The translations under genes were made by a program, and so were the position numbers. DNA of 64,000 bases from Chamaelirium japonicum (taxonomy: Eukaryota; Streptophyta; Magnoliopsida; Liliales; Melanthiaceae). This document shows, piece after piece, positions 34,836 to 46,898 of this stretch; position 1 is the first letter of the stretch; the number at the start of each line of letters is the position of its first letter. Under the pieces are notes generated by a model. That model worked only from the letters and a program-made list of their open reading frames with translations, had not been told where the DNA came from and did not search any database. The stretch spans positions 65,254,255 to 65,318,254 of the forward strand of contig OX393551.1 in NCBI GenBank assembly GCA_947650365.1, read 5' to 3'.

Positions 34836-36283
34836 ACATAACAACAGGTCCATGTGAGAATATGTTTCCTGAGGTCTCCTGTGAGTACATCAATTAATTA
34901 CACGGTAGTACCAAAGTCCTTCGGATTTGCCGGTTGAAAAAACTACAACTCTCTGTACACTATAATGTATAATAAAAAGAAAATGTGGAACTTTTAATAA
35001 TTCATAAGATTGGTATATGATGATTCAGAGATAAATCTCGTTACAGCAAGAGAAGAAAAGGAGAAAATATAAATAACTCTGACTTAAAGAAGGTGATAGT
35101 TTATCATTAAAATTTCCAAAAAAGTTTTATAGTAAGCAAGTCAATCAATATTGGTTCTTCAGAATTAAGTGTTATAATTAAATTAGGGCCTATAATAAAA
35201 TTTCCCTAAAGAGATCTTATTGAGGTGCTTGTTGAATTCTAAGTATTCCGACCTCAAACCAACCCTTGGTTGGCTAGAGAAACATCAAGCCAAACGGAAA
35301 TTAGGGTTGAATTAGTACAATTAGTAGACTCATGATTTGTGAGAACCAATTGGTTGCAAATTTAACGACAAATTTCTTCTAAATTCAAGTTCTGTAGTGT
35401 TCAAAGATGTATAAAAATGATCTGAAATTACTAGAACCAAATCCCCCATCAAAATAGCAATCAATATACACTTCAAACCCAATCTCTGCTCATTAAGAGT
35501 CCAATTAAGACCGTAGTCTGATACGACTTTCAATCGAGTATAAATGATATGCTGTGTCAGCAATTTGGACAAAGACATTTCATAGGTCAAGTTTATCGAG
35601 ATTTTGAATCTAATGGTCTAAATTCAGGTTGGATCTTTATACTAGGGTTTTGAACCTTAGTTGGTCAATTAAAACCATTTTATGTAATCCTAATTCTGAG
35701 ACAATTTTTCAGACAAATAAAAAAAGATGCAAAAGTGTATCAAATTCATATTGAAATTAGGGTTTATACTTTATAATATGTCCAGAGCCAAGAGAATGAA
35801 TGTAAAACCTTTGATTTAATTTACGAGATCAAGCCCACATCAAGTAGGTATTGAATTTGTGAGAATTAAACTCGGATAAATTGAAGATTCAAGAAAGAGC
35901 ACAAGGCCTAAATCAATTGGGCATATTCACAGACAAAAAAAAAGGTACACATTTATCTAATGGTTGCAAAGCATCACTTTGAGCCAATGATGGAAAACCT
36001 TTCGTCAAGATATGAGCAGAGCGAAAAATTGGATTGAAAACAATCATTAGCCCTGACTTCAACAACCTGAAGAAAACAAGCTTACAAAGCCATTATTGTA
36101 CACTCTTCTTTGATTGAAGAATGAAAATCCCATGAAGAAATAGAGCTTTCTCATGGTGGAAGTGATAGGACTACGCGTTGGCCTCAAGAAAAATCTTCAA
36201 ATTGAAGAAGTGGAGTTAGCAAAGTGACTGTTACAAACTCTTAGTTAAGCAGAAGAAAGAAATAAAAGAGACTTTTCAACTGT
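34836..36283. other. AT-rich sequence, nothing recognised
   Basis: No ORF with domain similarity and no terminal repeats were found. Confidence 0.3.
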
Positions 36284-36795
36284 GAAGCACGGGTACTTCA
36301 AATTTCAAAAGGATTACCGTACGAGTACCGGGTACGGGTACAGCAATTCCTGTATCCGGTACGGTGTTTTGAATCGGGTACAGCCGTACAGGTACGCCAA
36401 TTTGGGTACGGCGTCGGTACAACATGGGTACGACGCTTGTACGGCATGGGTATGGATACCCCGATTTGGGTACCCCGTCGGTATGGCATAGGTACAGGTA
36501 CCCAAATTTGGATACGGTGCTGGTACGACATGGTTATGGGTACAGAAAATTAGAAAACAAGTAGAAAATTTTAAAAATTTAGAAAAAAAAAGATAAAAAT
36601 ATTTAAAAATAAGATACAAAAAAATTTAAATTTTGTTACTTTTTAGTTATACTAAATTATAAAAAATATCATTGATATTATACTAATATTATAAAACATT
36701 ATTTCTTCATATAGGTACTCCGTCGTATCCGTGTCATACTTTTAAAGGTTTTACCGTATAGGCATACCCGTATTGTACCCATACCCATGCTTTAT
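36284..36795. mobile_element. TIR element with GAAGCACGGGTAC terminus
   Basis: The left end 'gaagcacgggtac' is mirrored at the right by 'gggtacccataccc..gctttata'. The interior is rich in 'gggtacg' and 'tacccg' repeats. The right part (from 36651) is repeated at 38817-38955 because of the tandem duplication. No clear target duplication. Confidence 0.55.
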
Positions 36796-38816
36796 AGTTT
36801 TACAATAAGTAGCATGACCCCCAAAGGAGTAGAAGTAACACAAACCATTTGGTGGGGACACCGACCTGGTTCAACTAGATATGACTAGGGGTGGCAATGG
36901 ACTCAGAAAAACCCGAAAACCCGATCCAAACCCGACCCAAAACATCGGGTATGGATACAAATTTTGTACCCAAAACATGGTTTGGGGAGGGTATGGGTAT
37001 AGGAACTCTACCCGATTCACTTTCGGGTATGGGTATGGGTGCCTCAATACCCATACCCGAACCCTGATTGCCACTCTAAATTGTGTATACTAGATAATAC
37101 AATTTGACTCCAAACTCATTATCCTATACCCAAATTCTAACCAAACTCATATCTCTACCCAAACTTATAGTCTACTAAAACCACTATAATAAGAAAACAA
37201 AAGAGCTTCTTAACATTGCATTGTGACACCTTGATTCTTTTTCTCAAGTAATTGCATATATGGTGGAGAAAAGAGACAAAATTATACCCAATTCATACCC
37301 GAAGCCCAACTTAAAACCCAAAACCCGATTGGGTGTGGATCGAGTATGGACCCACTTCTACCCGAATGGGTATTGGTCGGGTATGGACCTTGCCATACCC
37401 AAATGGGTATGGGTAGGGGTAGGGGTAGGGTCCGACCCGAACCCGACAGATTTCCACCCCTATATATGGCGTGTTTACTCGCGGCAAAGGAGGACGCCCC
37501 ATTCGATTGGGCTATGGCTTGGAGATGACTGTTAGATGTTGGGCCAGGCTGACCAGCCCCCACTGGGCCCTTTTATTTATTGCTTTCTATTTTGTCCTTT
37601 TGTTTAGTCAATTTTGGATTAATTAATAGGCTAGTTTTTTGTTTTTTGTTTTTTGTAAGACAAACATAATGGGCCTATTAGTTGTTTTCTTAGCCCAATA
37701 CCCATTTGGGTTTTGGGAGAACCTTATTTGTATGCGTTTTAGTTTCTTTTCTCATTATGCTATGAATTAAGGAAAAATAAGCTTGCTCTAGGGTTTTGAG
37801 AATCCATTGAGGGAGAGATCTCATACTTTAGTCGAATCTCCATTACGTTCGCTCGTGTGATTAGGATCATCATCGCCGTCCTCTTCAACAATGATGACAC
37901 CGGCATCGACATCACCATCGTCTCCAATCGATCGCCCCAGCCCTCTCTCTTGTCCTCTTAGTTCGGCCATTTATAAAAGATATTAAAAGAACAGCAAATA
38001 GAAAATGGGATAAAGCAAGGGATCATAGGAGAAAAGTGAAAAGGGAAAGGGGGAGGAGGGATCACAAAAGGTTGGAGATGAGATTAGAGCAACTTAGATC
38101 GGCACGCCGCAACCGCATGTTCTGATGCAAAGGATGGATCGGGGAGCCATCGTGATTGTCTTGGGCATGCCACCCTGTAGGCAGCAAGCCACTGTGCCAC
38201 ACCTTTATGATGCTACATCGCACCCATACGTAATTGGTGCATGCCAAAGCCAACAGGGTCTATGCCTCCATTTTTCTCTGTGATCATGGCCCCCTTTTTT
38301 TTTCTCTCGTGATTAGACCGAACACCCCCCCCCCCTTCTCTTCCTCTCTCCCACCACCACCACCCACACACACAAATTCCGAAATATACCCTGATTAGGA
38401 ACAGATTCGGCTGATCCAGATCTGCATCAGACCTGAATCAACCGAATCATATCCGAATCAGAGCTATTATGGGTTCGGGAGGGTGTCTCGATCGTATTGG
38501 CAGAAATCCGGACCGGTTGGGATTTCGGACGAACCCTCAAACCATGGGACAAAACACCACATATGTGTCCAACCAATATATGCTCGAATAAACATGCACA
38601 GTGATGGGAATTGAACCTCTCGCTAGGAGAGGACCAACTTAATCATTTCTCATGTTGTACAACCAAAACAGGATCCATCTCATTGGGATGTCAAACCATT
38701 GTTCTATACCAACAGATTAATAGATTAAAAGAAAAAAACAAAGGTAGATGGAATGGTTTTAAACGTATGTAATGAAATTGTTCGATGAAATGTCTGAATC
38801 AGTATACTATGACAAA
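36651..38816. repeat. Tandem duplication A, unit 1 (2,166 bp)
   Basis: Starts and ends at ACTAA. It aligns over its full length with 38817-41664, which carries one extra 671-bp insertion. Contents: the right part of a TIR element, a hAT element (36886-37462), LTR-like sequence, and a non-coding stretch with C-runs and CACA repeats. Confidence 0.9.
36886..37462. mobile_element. hAT-type non-autonomous element
   Basis: Begins TAGGGGTGGCAATGG and ends TTTCCACCCCTA. The flanks GATATGAC and TATATGGC match at six of eight bases, consistent with an 8-bp target duplication. Body of 'cccgaaacccga' and 'gggtatggg' repeats. Confidence 0.8.
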
Positions 38817-39041
38817 ACTAAAATTATAAAAAATCCCAGTGATATTATACTAAAATTATAAAAAATTATTTTTTTATATAGGTACCCCGCCATACCTGTA
38901 CCATACTTTTTTGAGGTTTTACTGTATCGGCGTACCCGTACTTGTGCTTCATAGTTTTCAATAAGCAGAACGACCCCTAAAGGAGTAGAAGCAACACAAA
39001 CCTTTTGGTGGAGACACCGACCCGGTTCAACCGAATATGAC

Positions 39042-40292
39042 TAGGGGTGGCAATGGACTCTGAAAACCCAATCCAAACCCAACCCAAAACATCGGAAATG
39101 GATACAAATTTTGTACCTGAAACATGGCTTGGGTAGGGTATGGGTATAGGACCTCTACTCGATTCACTTTCGGGTATGGGTATGGGTACCTATGCAATTA
39201 AAGTCGGTAGTCGGTCCCTAGTCGGCCAAGGGCCGACTAGGACTAGTCGAGATTAATTTGGGACTAGTCGGCCAAAACTTATTCTAACCCCTCCCCCCTC
39301 CCTAAACATATATGATATATGAAGGAGCATAAATATCAATAAGTATATAATATTAGTCGGTCAATAACAATGCATGCCTTCACACTTCACAACATGGGTA
39401 TAAGTACATAAGTAACAAAACACAGTTGTATTGGCTTCTTGCCCATATCAGAAGACTCAGAACAAAGAATTAATCACAATATTTGTTTGCAGATGTTTAA
39501 TCTGTGAACAACCCTGATTTTGATTATAGGATTATGTGGATATCAACAAATAAACAATAATTATTTGTCTATGTTTTTATCTCAGATTATCAGGTCCTCA
39601 ACATATGATTATAGGGAAGATTCATAGTTGCAACTCAATACTTCGAGACAATGCAAAAAAATCCAAACAAAATTGCTTGCAAAGACTCCTTACAAAAAAC
39701 AAATCCTTGCAGAATGCCGCTTGGGGACTAGTCCCAGTTGCTAGTCGGGGACTAGTCGGGATTCCGCTCAACTATGAAAGAATCGAAATTAGTCGGTCAA
39801 CAAAATGCCACCTGGGGACTAGTCGCCAACTCCTCGACTAGTCCCGATTTTGATAGCATAGATGGTTACCTCAATACCCATACCCGAAACCCGTTTGCCA
39901 CTCTAACTTGTTACTTGTGTATACTAGATAATACAATTTGATTACAAACTCATTGTCATATACTCAAATTCTAACTAAACTCATATCCCTACCCAAACTT
40001 ATACTCTACTAAAACCACTGTAATAAGAAAACAAAAGAGCTTCTTAACATTGCATTGTGATACCTGGAATTTTTTTTCCTCAAGTAATTGCATATATGGT
40101 GGAGGAAAGAGACAAAATTATGCCCAATTCATACCCGAAACCTAAACCAAAACCCGAAACCCGATTGGGTATGGATCGAGTATGGACTTTCTTCTACCCG
40201 AATGGGTATGGGTTGGGTATGGACCTTGCCATACCCGAATGGGTATGGGTAGGGGTAGGGTCCGACCCAAGCTTGATCAATTGCCACCCCTA
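39042..40292. mobile_element. hAT-type element (paralogue of 36886-37462) carrying a nested insertion
   Basis: TAGGGGTGGCAATGG to TTGCCACCCCTA, flanked by AATATGAC and GATATGAC (seven of eight). Without the nested element its length matches its paralogue. Confidence 0.85.
39191..39861. mobile_element. Nested TIR element with 'actagtcggg' repeats
   Basis: The ends TATGCAATTAAAGTCGG and mirrored CCCGATTTTGATAGCATA are imperfect inverted repeats. The flanks ATGGGTACC and ATGGTTACC form an 8-9 bp target duplication. The duplicate at about 37035-37050 is the empty site. 'gactagtcgg' phrases recur near both ends. Likely hAT. Confidence 0.85.
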
Positions 40293-41664
40293 GATATGAC
40301 GCGTTTACTCGCGGCGAAGGACACCCCATTCAATTGAGCTATGGCTTGGAGATGACTGTTAGATGTTGGGTCAGCCCCTACTAGGCCCTTTTATTTATTG
40401 CTTTCTATTTTATCCTTTTATTTAGACCATTTTGGATTAATTAATAGGCTAGTTTTCAGTTTTATGTAAGCCAAACATAATGGGCCTATTAGTTGTTTTC
40501 TAGGTCCAATACCCATTTGGGTTTTGGGAGAACCTTATTTGTATGCGTTTTAGTTGCTTTTTTCATTATGCTATGAATTAAAGAAAAATATAGCTTGCTC
40601 TAGGGTTTTGAGAATCCATTGAGGGGAGAGACCTCATACTTCGATCGAATCTCCATTACGTTTGCTCGTGTGATGAGGATGATCATCCCCGTCCTCTTCA
40701 ACAACGATGACACCAGTATCAACATCACCATCGTCTCCAACCGATCGCCACACCCCTCTCTCTTGTTCTCTTAGTTCTCGGCCATTTATAAAAAGATATT
40801 AAAAAATCAGCAAATAGAAAATGGGATGAAGCAAGGGATCATAGGAGAAAAGTGAAAGGGAATGGGGGAGGAGGGATCACGAAAGGCTGGAGATGAGATT
40901 AGAGCAACCTAGATCGGCACGCCGTAGTCGCATGTTCAGATGCAAAAGATGGATCGGGGAGCCATCGTGATCGCCTTGGGCACGCCACCCTACAGGCAGC
41001 AAGCCACTATGCCACACCCACATGATGCTACGTCGCACCCATACGCTGCTGGGGCATGCCAAAGGCAATAGGCTTTATGCCTCCCCTTTTCTCTGTGATC
41101 ATGGCCCCTTTTTTTTCTCTCGTAATTAGACCGACACCCCCTCCCCCCCCCCCCCCCCCCCCCCTCATCCATCTCCTCCTCTCTCTCCCACCACCACCAC
41201 TCACACACACACAAGTTCTGAAATATACCTTGATCAGGAATAGATTCGGCTGATCTAGATCCGCAATAGGACCTGAATCAGCCAAACCGGATCCAAATCA
41301 GAGCTATTATGGGTTCGGGGGGGGGGGGGGGGGTGTCTCAGTCGTATCGGCAGAAATCCTGACCAGTTGGGGTTTCGGACGAACCCTCAAACCATGGGAC
41401 AAAACACCACATATGTGTCCAACCAATATACTCAAATAAACATGCACAATGATGGGAATTGAACCTCTCGCTAGGAGAGGACTAACTAAACCATTTCCCA
41501 TGTTGCACAACCAAAACAGGATCCATCTCATTGGGATGTCAAAACATTGTTCTATCCCAACAGATTAATAGATTAAAAGACAGAAACATAGGTAGATGGA
41601 ATGGTTTTAAGCGTATGTAACGAAACTGTTCGATGAAATGTCTGAATCAGCATACTATGACAAA

Positions 41665-42048
41665 ACTAAGCAAAGATCATTACTACACATGTAAAAACCA
41701 ATCACCAAAATACAACCCATTACATGGTTTTACCTATTATGAAACTCGGAGAAGAAGAGAACTAATCAACACAAAGAAACTTGAAGGGAGGAGGGAGTAG
41801 GTATACCTTGGGAGTTGAGATTTGGCCTTAACCATGTGGGAGACTAGCCTCTGGAAACCCTTTATAAAAGAAGAGCAACCGATGGAATCAAGAGCCCAAC
41901 CTGGCTGCAATTGAAAATGTGGGAGATGAAGATGGAGAGCTGATGTAATCGCAAGGAAGTAACAATACATGGTGGTGGGTGAACAGCACGGTCCCATGTG
42001 TGTTTGACCCGTAGGTGGACTTTGAAGCCCCTCCAACGTTGAAGACTA
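41665..42048. other. Spacer between two tandem duplications, nothing recognised
   Basis: 384 bp of ordinary sequence; a 99-codon minus-strand ORF is not supported by any domain. Confidence 0.3.
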
Positions 42049-42458
42049 GAAGCTTTGTTGGGTGACTTTGAAATAGGGTAATTTTATTGACCCCCCAAAA
42101 TTATTTAACATGCTACGTTTCCCCTAAGTTTCCCCGCCCTTTATCAGTAAATTTGTCCCTAAGTTTCCCCGCCCTTTATCAGTAAATTTGTTGGCCAACT
42201 TTGAAGTAGGGTGATAACAGCTCCGGTGATGGATTGGAGGAGGAGGAGGAGGAGGAAGGAAGGGGAGGCGATAGCGATAGCAGCTCCGATAAGTCCTCCC
42301 GATAGAAAAATATCTTTTTTATGGTTTTACCCCTGCAGCCAACATGTGAGCAAGCCCAAGCCCCTACGTGCAGTGATACAAGCGGGCACCGGTCTTGTAG
42401 CAAAAAGAGTAACAATCTTCAAAAATTCAATCTTTGCTGATCGAATAACAATCTTTGT

Positions 42459-42488
42459 AGAGTAACAATCTACGTAGATTGTTACTCT
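42459..42488. repeat. Perfect 30-bp palindrome
   Basis: Self-complementary around the centre TACGTA, with arms AGAGTAACAATC. Repeated at 43899-43928 in the second duplication unit. It is followed by 'gctacagt' phrases pairing around 42540-42570. Confidence 0.9.
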
Positions 42489-43144
42489 TTTGCTACAGTA
42501 AAATAACTGTAGCAATATATTTTCTGTGAAATCGTGCAAAAAAACTTGCTACAGTGAGATCACTGTAGCAAATCCGCATGTTGGAGTCCTATAGGCTGTA
42601 GCAGCAACGACGGAGAAGCATGCACTAAGGGGCAATTTGATCATTAAAAAGGGATAAAAGTCACGTGTGGGACTTCCTCTAGCTGGATCTTTTTCGGAAG
42701 GGACCTGCTACAACTCATCTTTTTGAGTGTCATTACCTTTGAAGCGATCTCTTGTTAGGGATCTCTCACTAAGTTCCCCTATTTTAAATGGGGATTTTAC
42801 CCTGCACATAAAGAGTAACGATCCGGTAGTAATTTATGCGAACCAAACAACTCAAAGGCTAGAAATCATTTCCATGAAAATGGAGCCATTTCTGCGAACC
42901 AAACAGAACCTTAGAAGTTGGAACTTGAGCATCGAGCTTTGCTTTTCAGATTTCTTCCTTGAGCCTTTCTCCAGTCCTTGTTCAAATCCCAGGTTCGAAC
43001 CTCAAGTTTTAAACACTTGGAATGAACTTTGGTCTTCGTTCATTTGAACCTGAAGTTCGAACATATGGGACTCTCTGGTTATCTCCCAATAGTATCCCGG
43101 CATGTGGGATTCTAATCTAGAGTTCAAAATCTTCTGCTTAGCAA

Positions 43145-43157
43145 TGTGACAAATCCT

Positions 43158-43255
<98 letters not shown>

Positions 43256-43397
43256 CTGCTAGGGTTTGGGGAGAGCTTTAAACTCATAATCCCAATGTGG
43301 CTTAAAACCATGAGTATATATCTATATATGTTATGCAATGAGTCTTATACACCAACTCATATGTCTAGCCTCTTATACATTAATACATGCATTAACA
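43145..43397 (-). mobile_element. Extra copia LTR copy created by duplication B
   Basis: TGTGAC...ATTAACA, 253 bp, with a 96-bp (GA)n tract at 43159-43254. Otherwise it matches the LTR at 44585-44793. Confidence 0.9.
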
Positions 43398-43482
43398 CCC
43401 CCCTTCAAACTTAAGGTGGATCACGCACCAAGAGTTTGTGAATCAAGAACCGAAAACGTGGCGTAGGATGCGTCTTCGTAAA

Positions 43483-44597
43483 GAAGCTTTGTTGGGTGAC
43501 TTTGAAATAGGGTAATTTTATTGACCCCCCAAAATTATTTAACATGCTACGTTTCCCCTAAGTTTCCCCACCCTTTATCAGTAAATTTGTCCCTAAGTTT
43601 CCCCGCCCTTTATCAGTAAATTTGTTGGGCAACTTTGAAGTAGGGTGATAACAGCTCCGGTGATGGATTGGAGGAGGAGGAGGAGGAGGAGGAGGAAGGA
43701 AGGGGAGGCGATAGCGATAGCAGCTCCGATAAGTCCTCCCGATAGAAAAATATCTTTTTTATGGTTTTACCCCTGCAGCCAACATGTGAGCAAGCCCAAG
43801 CCCCTACGTGCAGTGATACAAGCGGGCACCGGTCTTGTAGCAAAAAGAGTAACAATCTTCAAAAATTCAATCTTTGCAGATCGAATAACAATCTTTGTAG
43901 AGTAACAATCTACGTAGATTGTTACTCTTTTGCTACAGTAAAATAACTGTAGCAATATATTTTCTGTGAAATCGTGCAAAAAAACTTGCTACAGTGAGAT
44001 CACTGTAGCAAATCTGCATGTTGGAGTCCTATAGGCTGTAGCAGCAACGACGGAGAAGCATGCACTAAGGGGCAATTTGATCATTAAAAAGGGATAAAAG
44101 TCACGTGTGGGACTTCTTCTAACTGGATCTTTTTCGGAAGGGACCTGCTACAACTCATCTTTTTGAGTGTCATTACCTTTGAAGCGATCTCTTGTTAGGG
44201 ATCTCTCACTAAGTTCCCCTATTTTAAATGGGGATTTTACCCTGCACATAAAGAGTAACGATCCGGTAGTAATTTATGCGAACCAAACAACTCAAAGGCT
44301 AGAAATCGTTTCCATGAAAATGGAGCCATTTCTGCGAACCAAACAGAACCTTAGAAGTTGGAACTTGAGCATCGAGCTTTGCTTTTCAGATTTCTTCCTT
44401 GAGCCTTTCTCCAGTCCTTGTTCAAATCCCAGGTTCGAACCTCAAGTTTTAAACACTTGGAATGAACTTTGGTCTTCGTTCATTTGAACCTGAAGTTCGA
44501 ACATATGGGACTCTCTGGTTATCTCCCAATAGTATCCCGGCATGTGGGATTCTAATCTAGAGTTCAAAATCTTCTGCTTAGCAATGTGACAAATCCT

Positions 44598-44651
<54 letters not shown>

Positions 44652-44877
44652 CTGCTAGGGTTTGGGGAGAGCTTTAAACTCATAATCCCAATGTGGCTTA
44701 AAACCATGAGTATATATCTATATATGTTATGCAATGAGTCTTATACACCAACTCATATGTCTAGCCTCTTATACATTAATACATGCATTAACACCCCCCT
44801 TCAAACTTAAGGTGGATCACGCACCAAGGTTTGTGAATCAAGAACCGAAAACGTGGCGTAGGATGCGTCTTCGTAAA
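43483..44877. repeat. Tandem duplication B, unit 2 (1,395 bp)
   Basis: Near-identical direct copy of 42049-43482. The length difference of 39 bp is fully explained by a GA tract 44 bp shorter, a GGA tract 6 bp longer and one single-base deletion. A GAAG/AGAAG microhomology marks the junctions. Confidence 0.95.
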
Positions 44878-46347
44878 GAAGTCCGCTATCTGCTCCACTG
44901 AGGAAACGAAGGGGAGTGATATCGTCATGGCCTCATACTCCTGTCAGACAAAGTGACAGTCAATCTCAATATGCTTCGTCCTCTCATGAAAAACGGATTG
45001 CTGGCTATTTGAATGGCACTTTGGTTATCACAATGAAGTGGAGTAGGCATGGAGAGAGTAACACCAAGATCATAAAGAAGAAGCCGAAGATGAACTATCT
45101 CCTTCGTCGTGGAGGCCATGGCCCTGTACTCAGTCTTGGTGCTAGAAAGAAACTCCACTTTCTACTTCTTGCTATGCCAGGATATCAAAGAATCCTCAAT
45201 AAAGATGCAGTAACCAGTGGTGGAGCGGCATGTGGTCGGATCTCCAGCCCAGTCTGCATCTAATTAGGCATGTAAACTGAGAGAAGATGATGACGATAGA
45301 AACAAAGAACGAGTGACTGTGCCTCTGAGGTAGCGGAGGATCCGAAGGAGAGCACCGTAGTGAACTGAACGTGAAGCTGAAACGAACTGGCTGAGAGTGC
45401 TGACGGCATGTGCAATATCGGGTCGAGTGATACAAAGGTAGACAAGCTATCCTACAATCTGTCTGTACCGAGTGGGATCTGAAAGAGGGGCTCCATCTGT
45501 AGGACGCAGCTTCGTGTGAAGCTCAAGAGGGGTGTCCACTGTGCGTGTATTTGAGAGGGCAACACGACTAAGGATGTCTCAGAGATACTTCTGTTGGGAG
45601 AGCAGAATACCATCAGCACTGTATGCTACCTCAAGGCCAAGAAAGTAGCGAACCAGACCCAAGTCCGTCATCTGAAAACCAGCTTCTCAGATGTTGCTGA
45701 AGACTCGAAATCGCAGCAGAGTCATCCTCAGTGGTGATCATATCGTCCACGTATAATAGTAGGATTACCCGGCCCTGCGAGGACGATCTCACAAACAGAT
45801 AGTGGTCCGGACTACACTTCAAGTAACCAATCTCTCTGATAGCACGGTGGAATCACTCAAACCAGGCGCTGCTTGAGCCCATAAATGGCTCGACGAAGAA
45901 GGCACACGTGATGAGGGAGAATGCTGAGACCAGGAGGAGGATCCATATAGACAGTCTCGGAGAGATCACCGTGAAGAAATACGTTCTTCACGTCCATTTG
46001 CAGAAGAGGCCAACGGCGAATAGCAGCAACTGCTAGAAGAGCATAGCACAACACAGATCTAAGCTCGAGACCGGAGCTTCGAGGGAACGGGCTGCGAGGG
46101 CGGCGTCGAGACTAGAAAGAGAAGGGATCCAGGGCGATCATCACTGGCTCTGATACCATGTGAGAAACCCTAGAAAAGAGAAGGGGGAGAGAGAGAGAGA
46201 GAGAGGCTGGTAGGGTTTGGGGAAAGCTTTAAACTCATTATCCCATTGTGGCTTAAACCATGAGTATATATCTATACATGTTATGCAATGAGTCTTATGC
46301 ACCAACTCATATGTACAGTCTCTTATACATTAATACATGTATTAACA
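44585..46347 (-). mobile_element. Short Ty1/copia element with both LTRs and AGCAA target duplication
   Basis: 3' LTR 44585-44793 and 5' LTR 46159-46347 (189 bp) begin TGTGA and end TTAACA. AGCAA is duplicated at 44580-44584 and 46348-46352. A primer-binding site (TGGTATCAGAGC on the minus strand) is at 46147-46158, and a polypurine tract (GAAGGGGGG on the minus strand) lies next to the 3' LTR. The interior of about 1.37 kb holds only broken reverse transcriptase (LLQMDVKNVFLHGDLSE near 46000; LLLYVDDMITTEDD near 45760) and RNase H (SSTKTEYRAMASTTKEIV, HCDNQSAIQIA near 45000). Gag, protease and integrase are missing, so it needed proteins from elsewhere. Confidence 0.93.
46147..46158 (-). other. 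Primer-binding site of the copia element at 44585-46347
   Basis: TGGTATCAGAGC on the minus strand, directly against the LTR. Confidence 0.88.
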
Positions 46348-46437
46348 AGCAAAAAATTCTCTGCTTTTTAGGGCAATTTTTCTCTTTGGGTTCGGTCTAG
46401 TTGTCATCCAAGATTTTTGGAGACCTTATTTTCATCG

Positions 46438-46675
46438 TAGGTATATGAAGCGGACGACGGGTGCCTTCCTAACCGATGTGGGACTATCCCTAACCGATAG
46501 TGCACGTGTGGCAAGGCACAATTGGTAGGGAGCACCCAGAGCAAAAGACGGCGGACCCAACTCTGATACCATGTTAGATACCCTCACATCCCAAAACTCG
46601 AGTCTTAAGTGAAGATCGACAACGAGTATATGAAGCGAGTGACGGGTGCCTCCCTAGCCGATGTGGGACTATCCG
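46438..46675 (-). mobile_element. TRIM-like remnant
   Basis: 'tatatgaagcggacgacggg' with 'gatgtgggactatcc' at 46442-46490 recurs at 46626-46672. Between them a primer-binding-site sequence (ctctgatacca, 46571-46581) precedes a TGTTAGATACC LTR start. The left repeat is truncated. Confidence 0.6.
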
Positions 46676-46757
46676 TCGACATATATAAATACCTATTATG
46701 GATAAGAAGAAAGACAAAAAAAGGTGAAAGCCATTTACTCCGACGGCTCGGCATTAG

Positions 46758-46867
46758 TGCTTATTCATTGATTTTGCTTTAATCATTCCTTCCAATTCGA
46801 ATGCATATCTAATGCTTATTCATTGATTTGGCTTTAATCATTCCTTCCGATTCGAATGCATACTTAC
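46758..46867. repeat. 55-bp tandem duplication
   Basis: Two copies of 'tgcttattcattgatttYgc...cgaatgcata' at 46758 and 46813, differing at a few bases. Confidence 0.9.
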
Positions 46868-46898
46868 ACGACGTGATTCAAGAAAATCATTACCCGAT

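Larger units (their letters stand above)
38817..41664. repeat. Tandem duplication A, unit 2 (2,848 bp)
   Basis: Direct copy of 36651-38816, diverged by substitutions and small indels. The extra length is explained by the nested element at 39191-39861. C-runs at about 41142-41164 and G-runs at about 41320-41332 are expanded relative to unit 1. Confidence 0.9.
42049..43482. repeat. Tandem duplication B, unit 1 (1,434 bp)
   Basis: Starts at GAAGCTTTGTTGG. It contains a 30-bp perfect palindrome, the flank of a copia insertion, and a full copia LTR plus some internal sequence. It differs from unit 2 by about seven substitutions and three length changes. Confidence 0.95.

Noticed and set aside
36282..37563. 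Tyr/Gly/Pro-rich ORFs in both strands near 36.3-37.5 and 40.1-40.3 kb
   Set aside because: Products of 'gggtatggg' and 'cccatacc' repeats in TIR and hAT elements.
42727..43047. 106-codon ORF conserved in both units of duplication B (also at 44167-44487)
   Set aside because: Conservation follows from the very recent duplication; composition and context show no coding signal or domain.
43156..43338. ORFs of alternating Leu-Ser or Arg-Glu residues (also at 7839, 53738, 53863, 54180 and 44586)
   Set aside because: They are translations of GA/CT microsatellites, not proteins.
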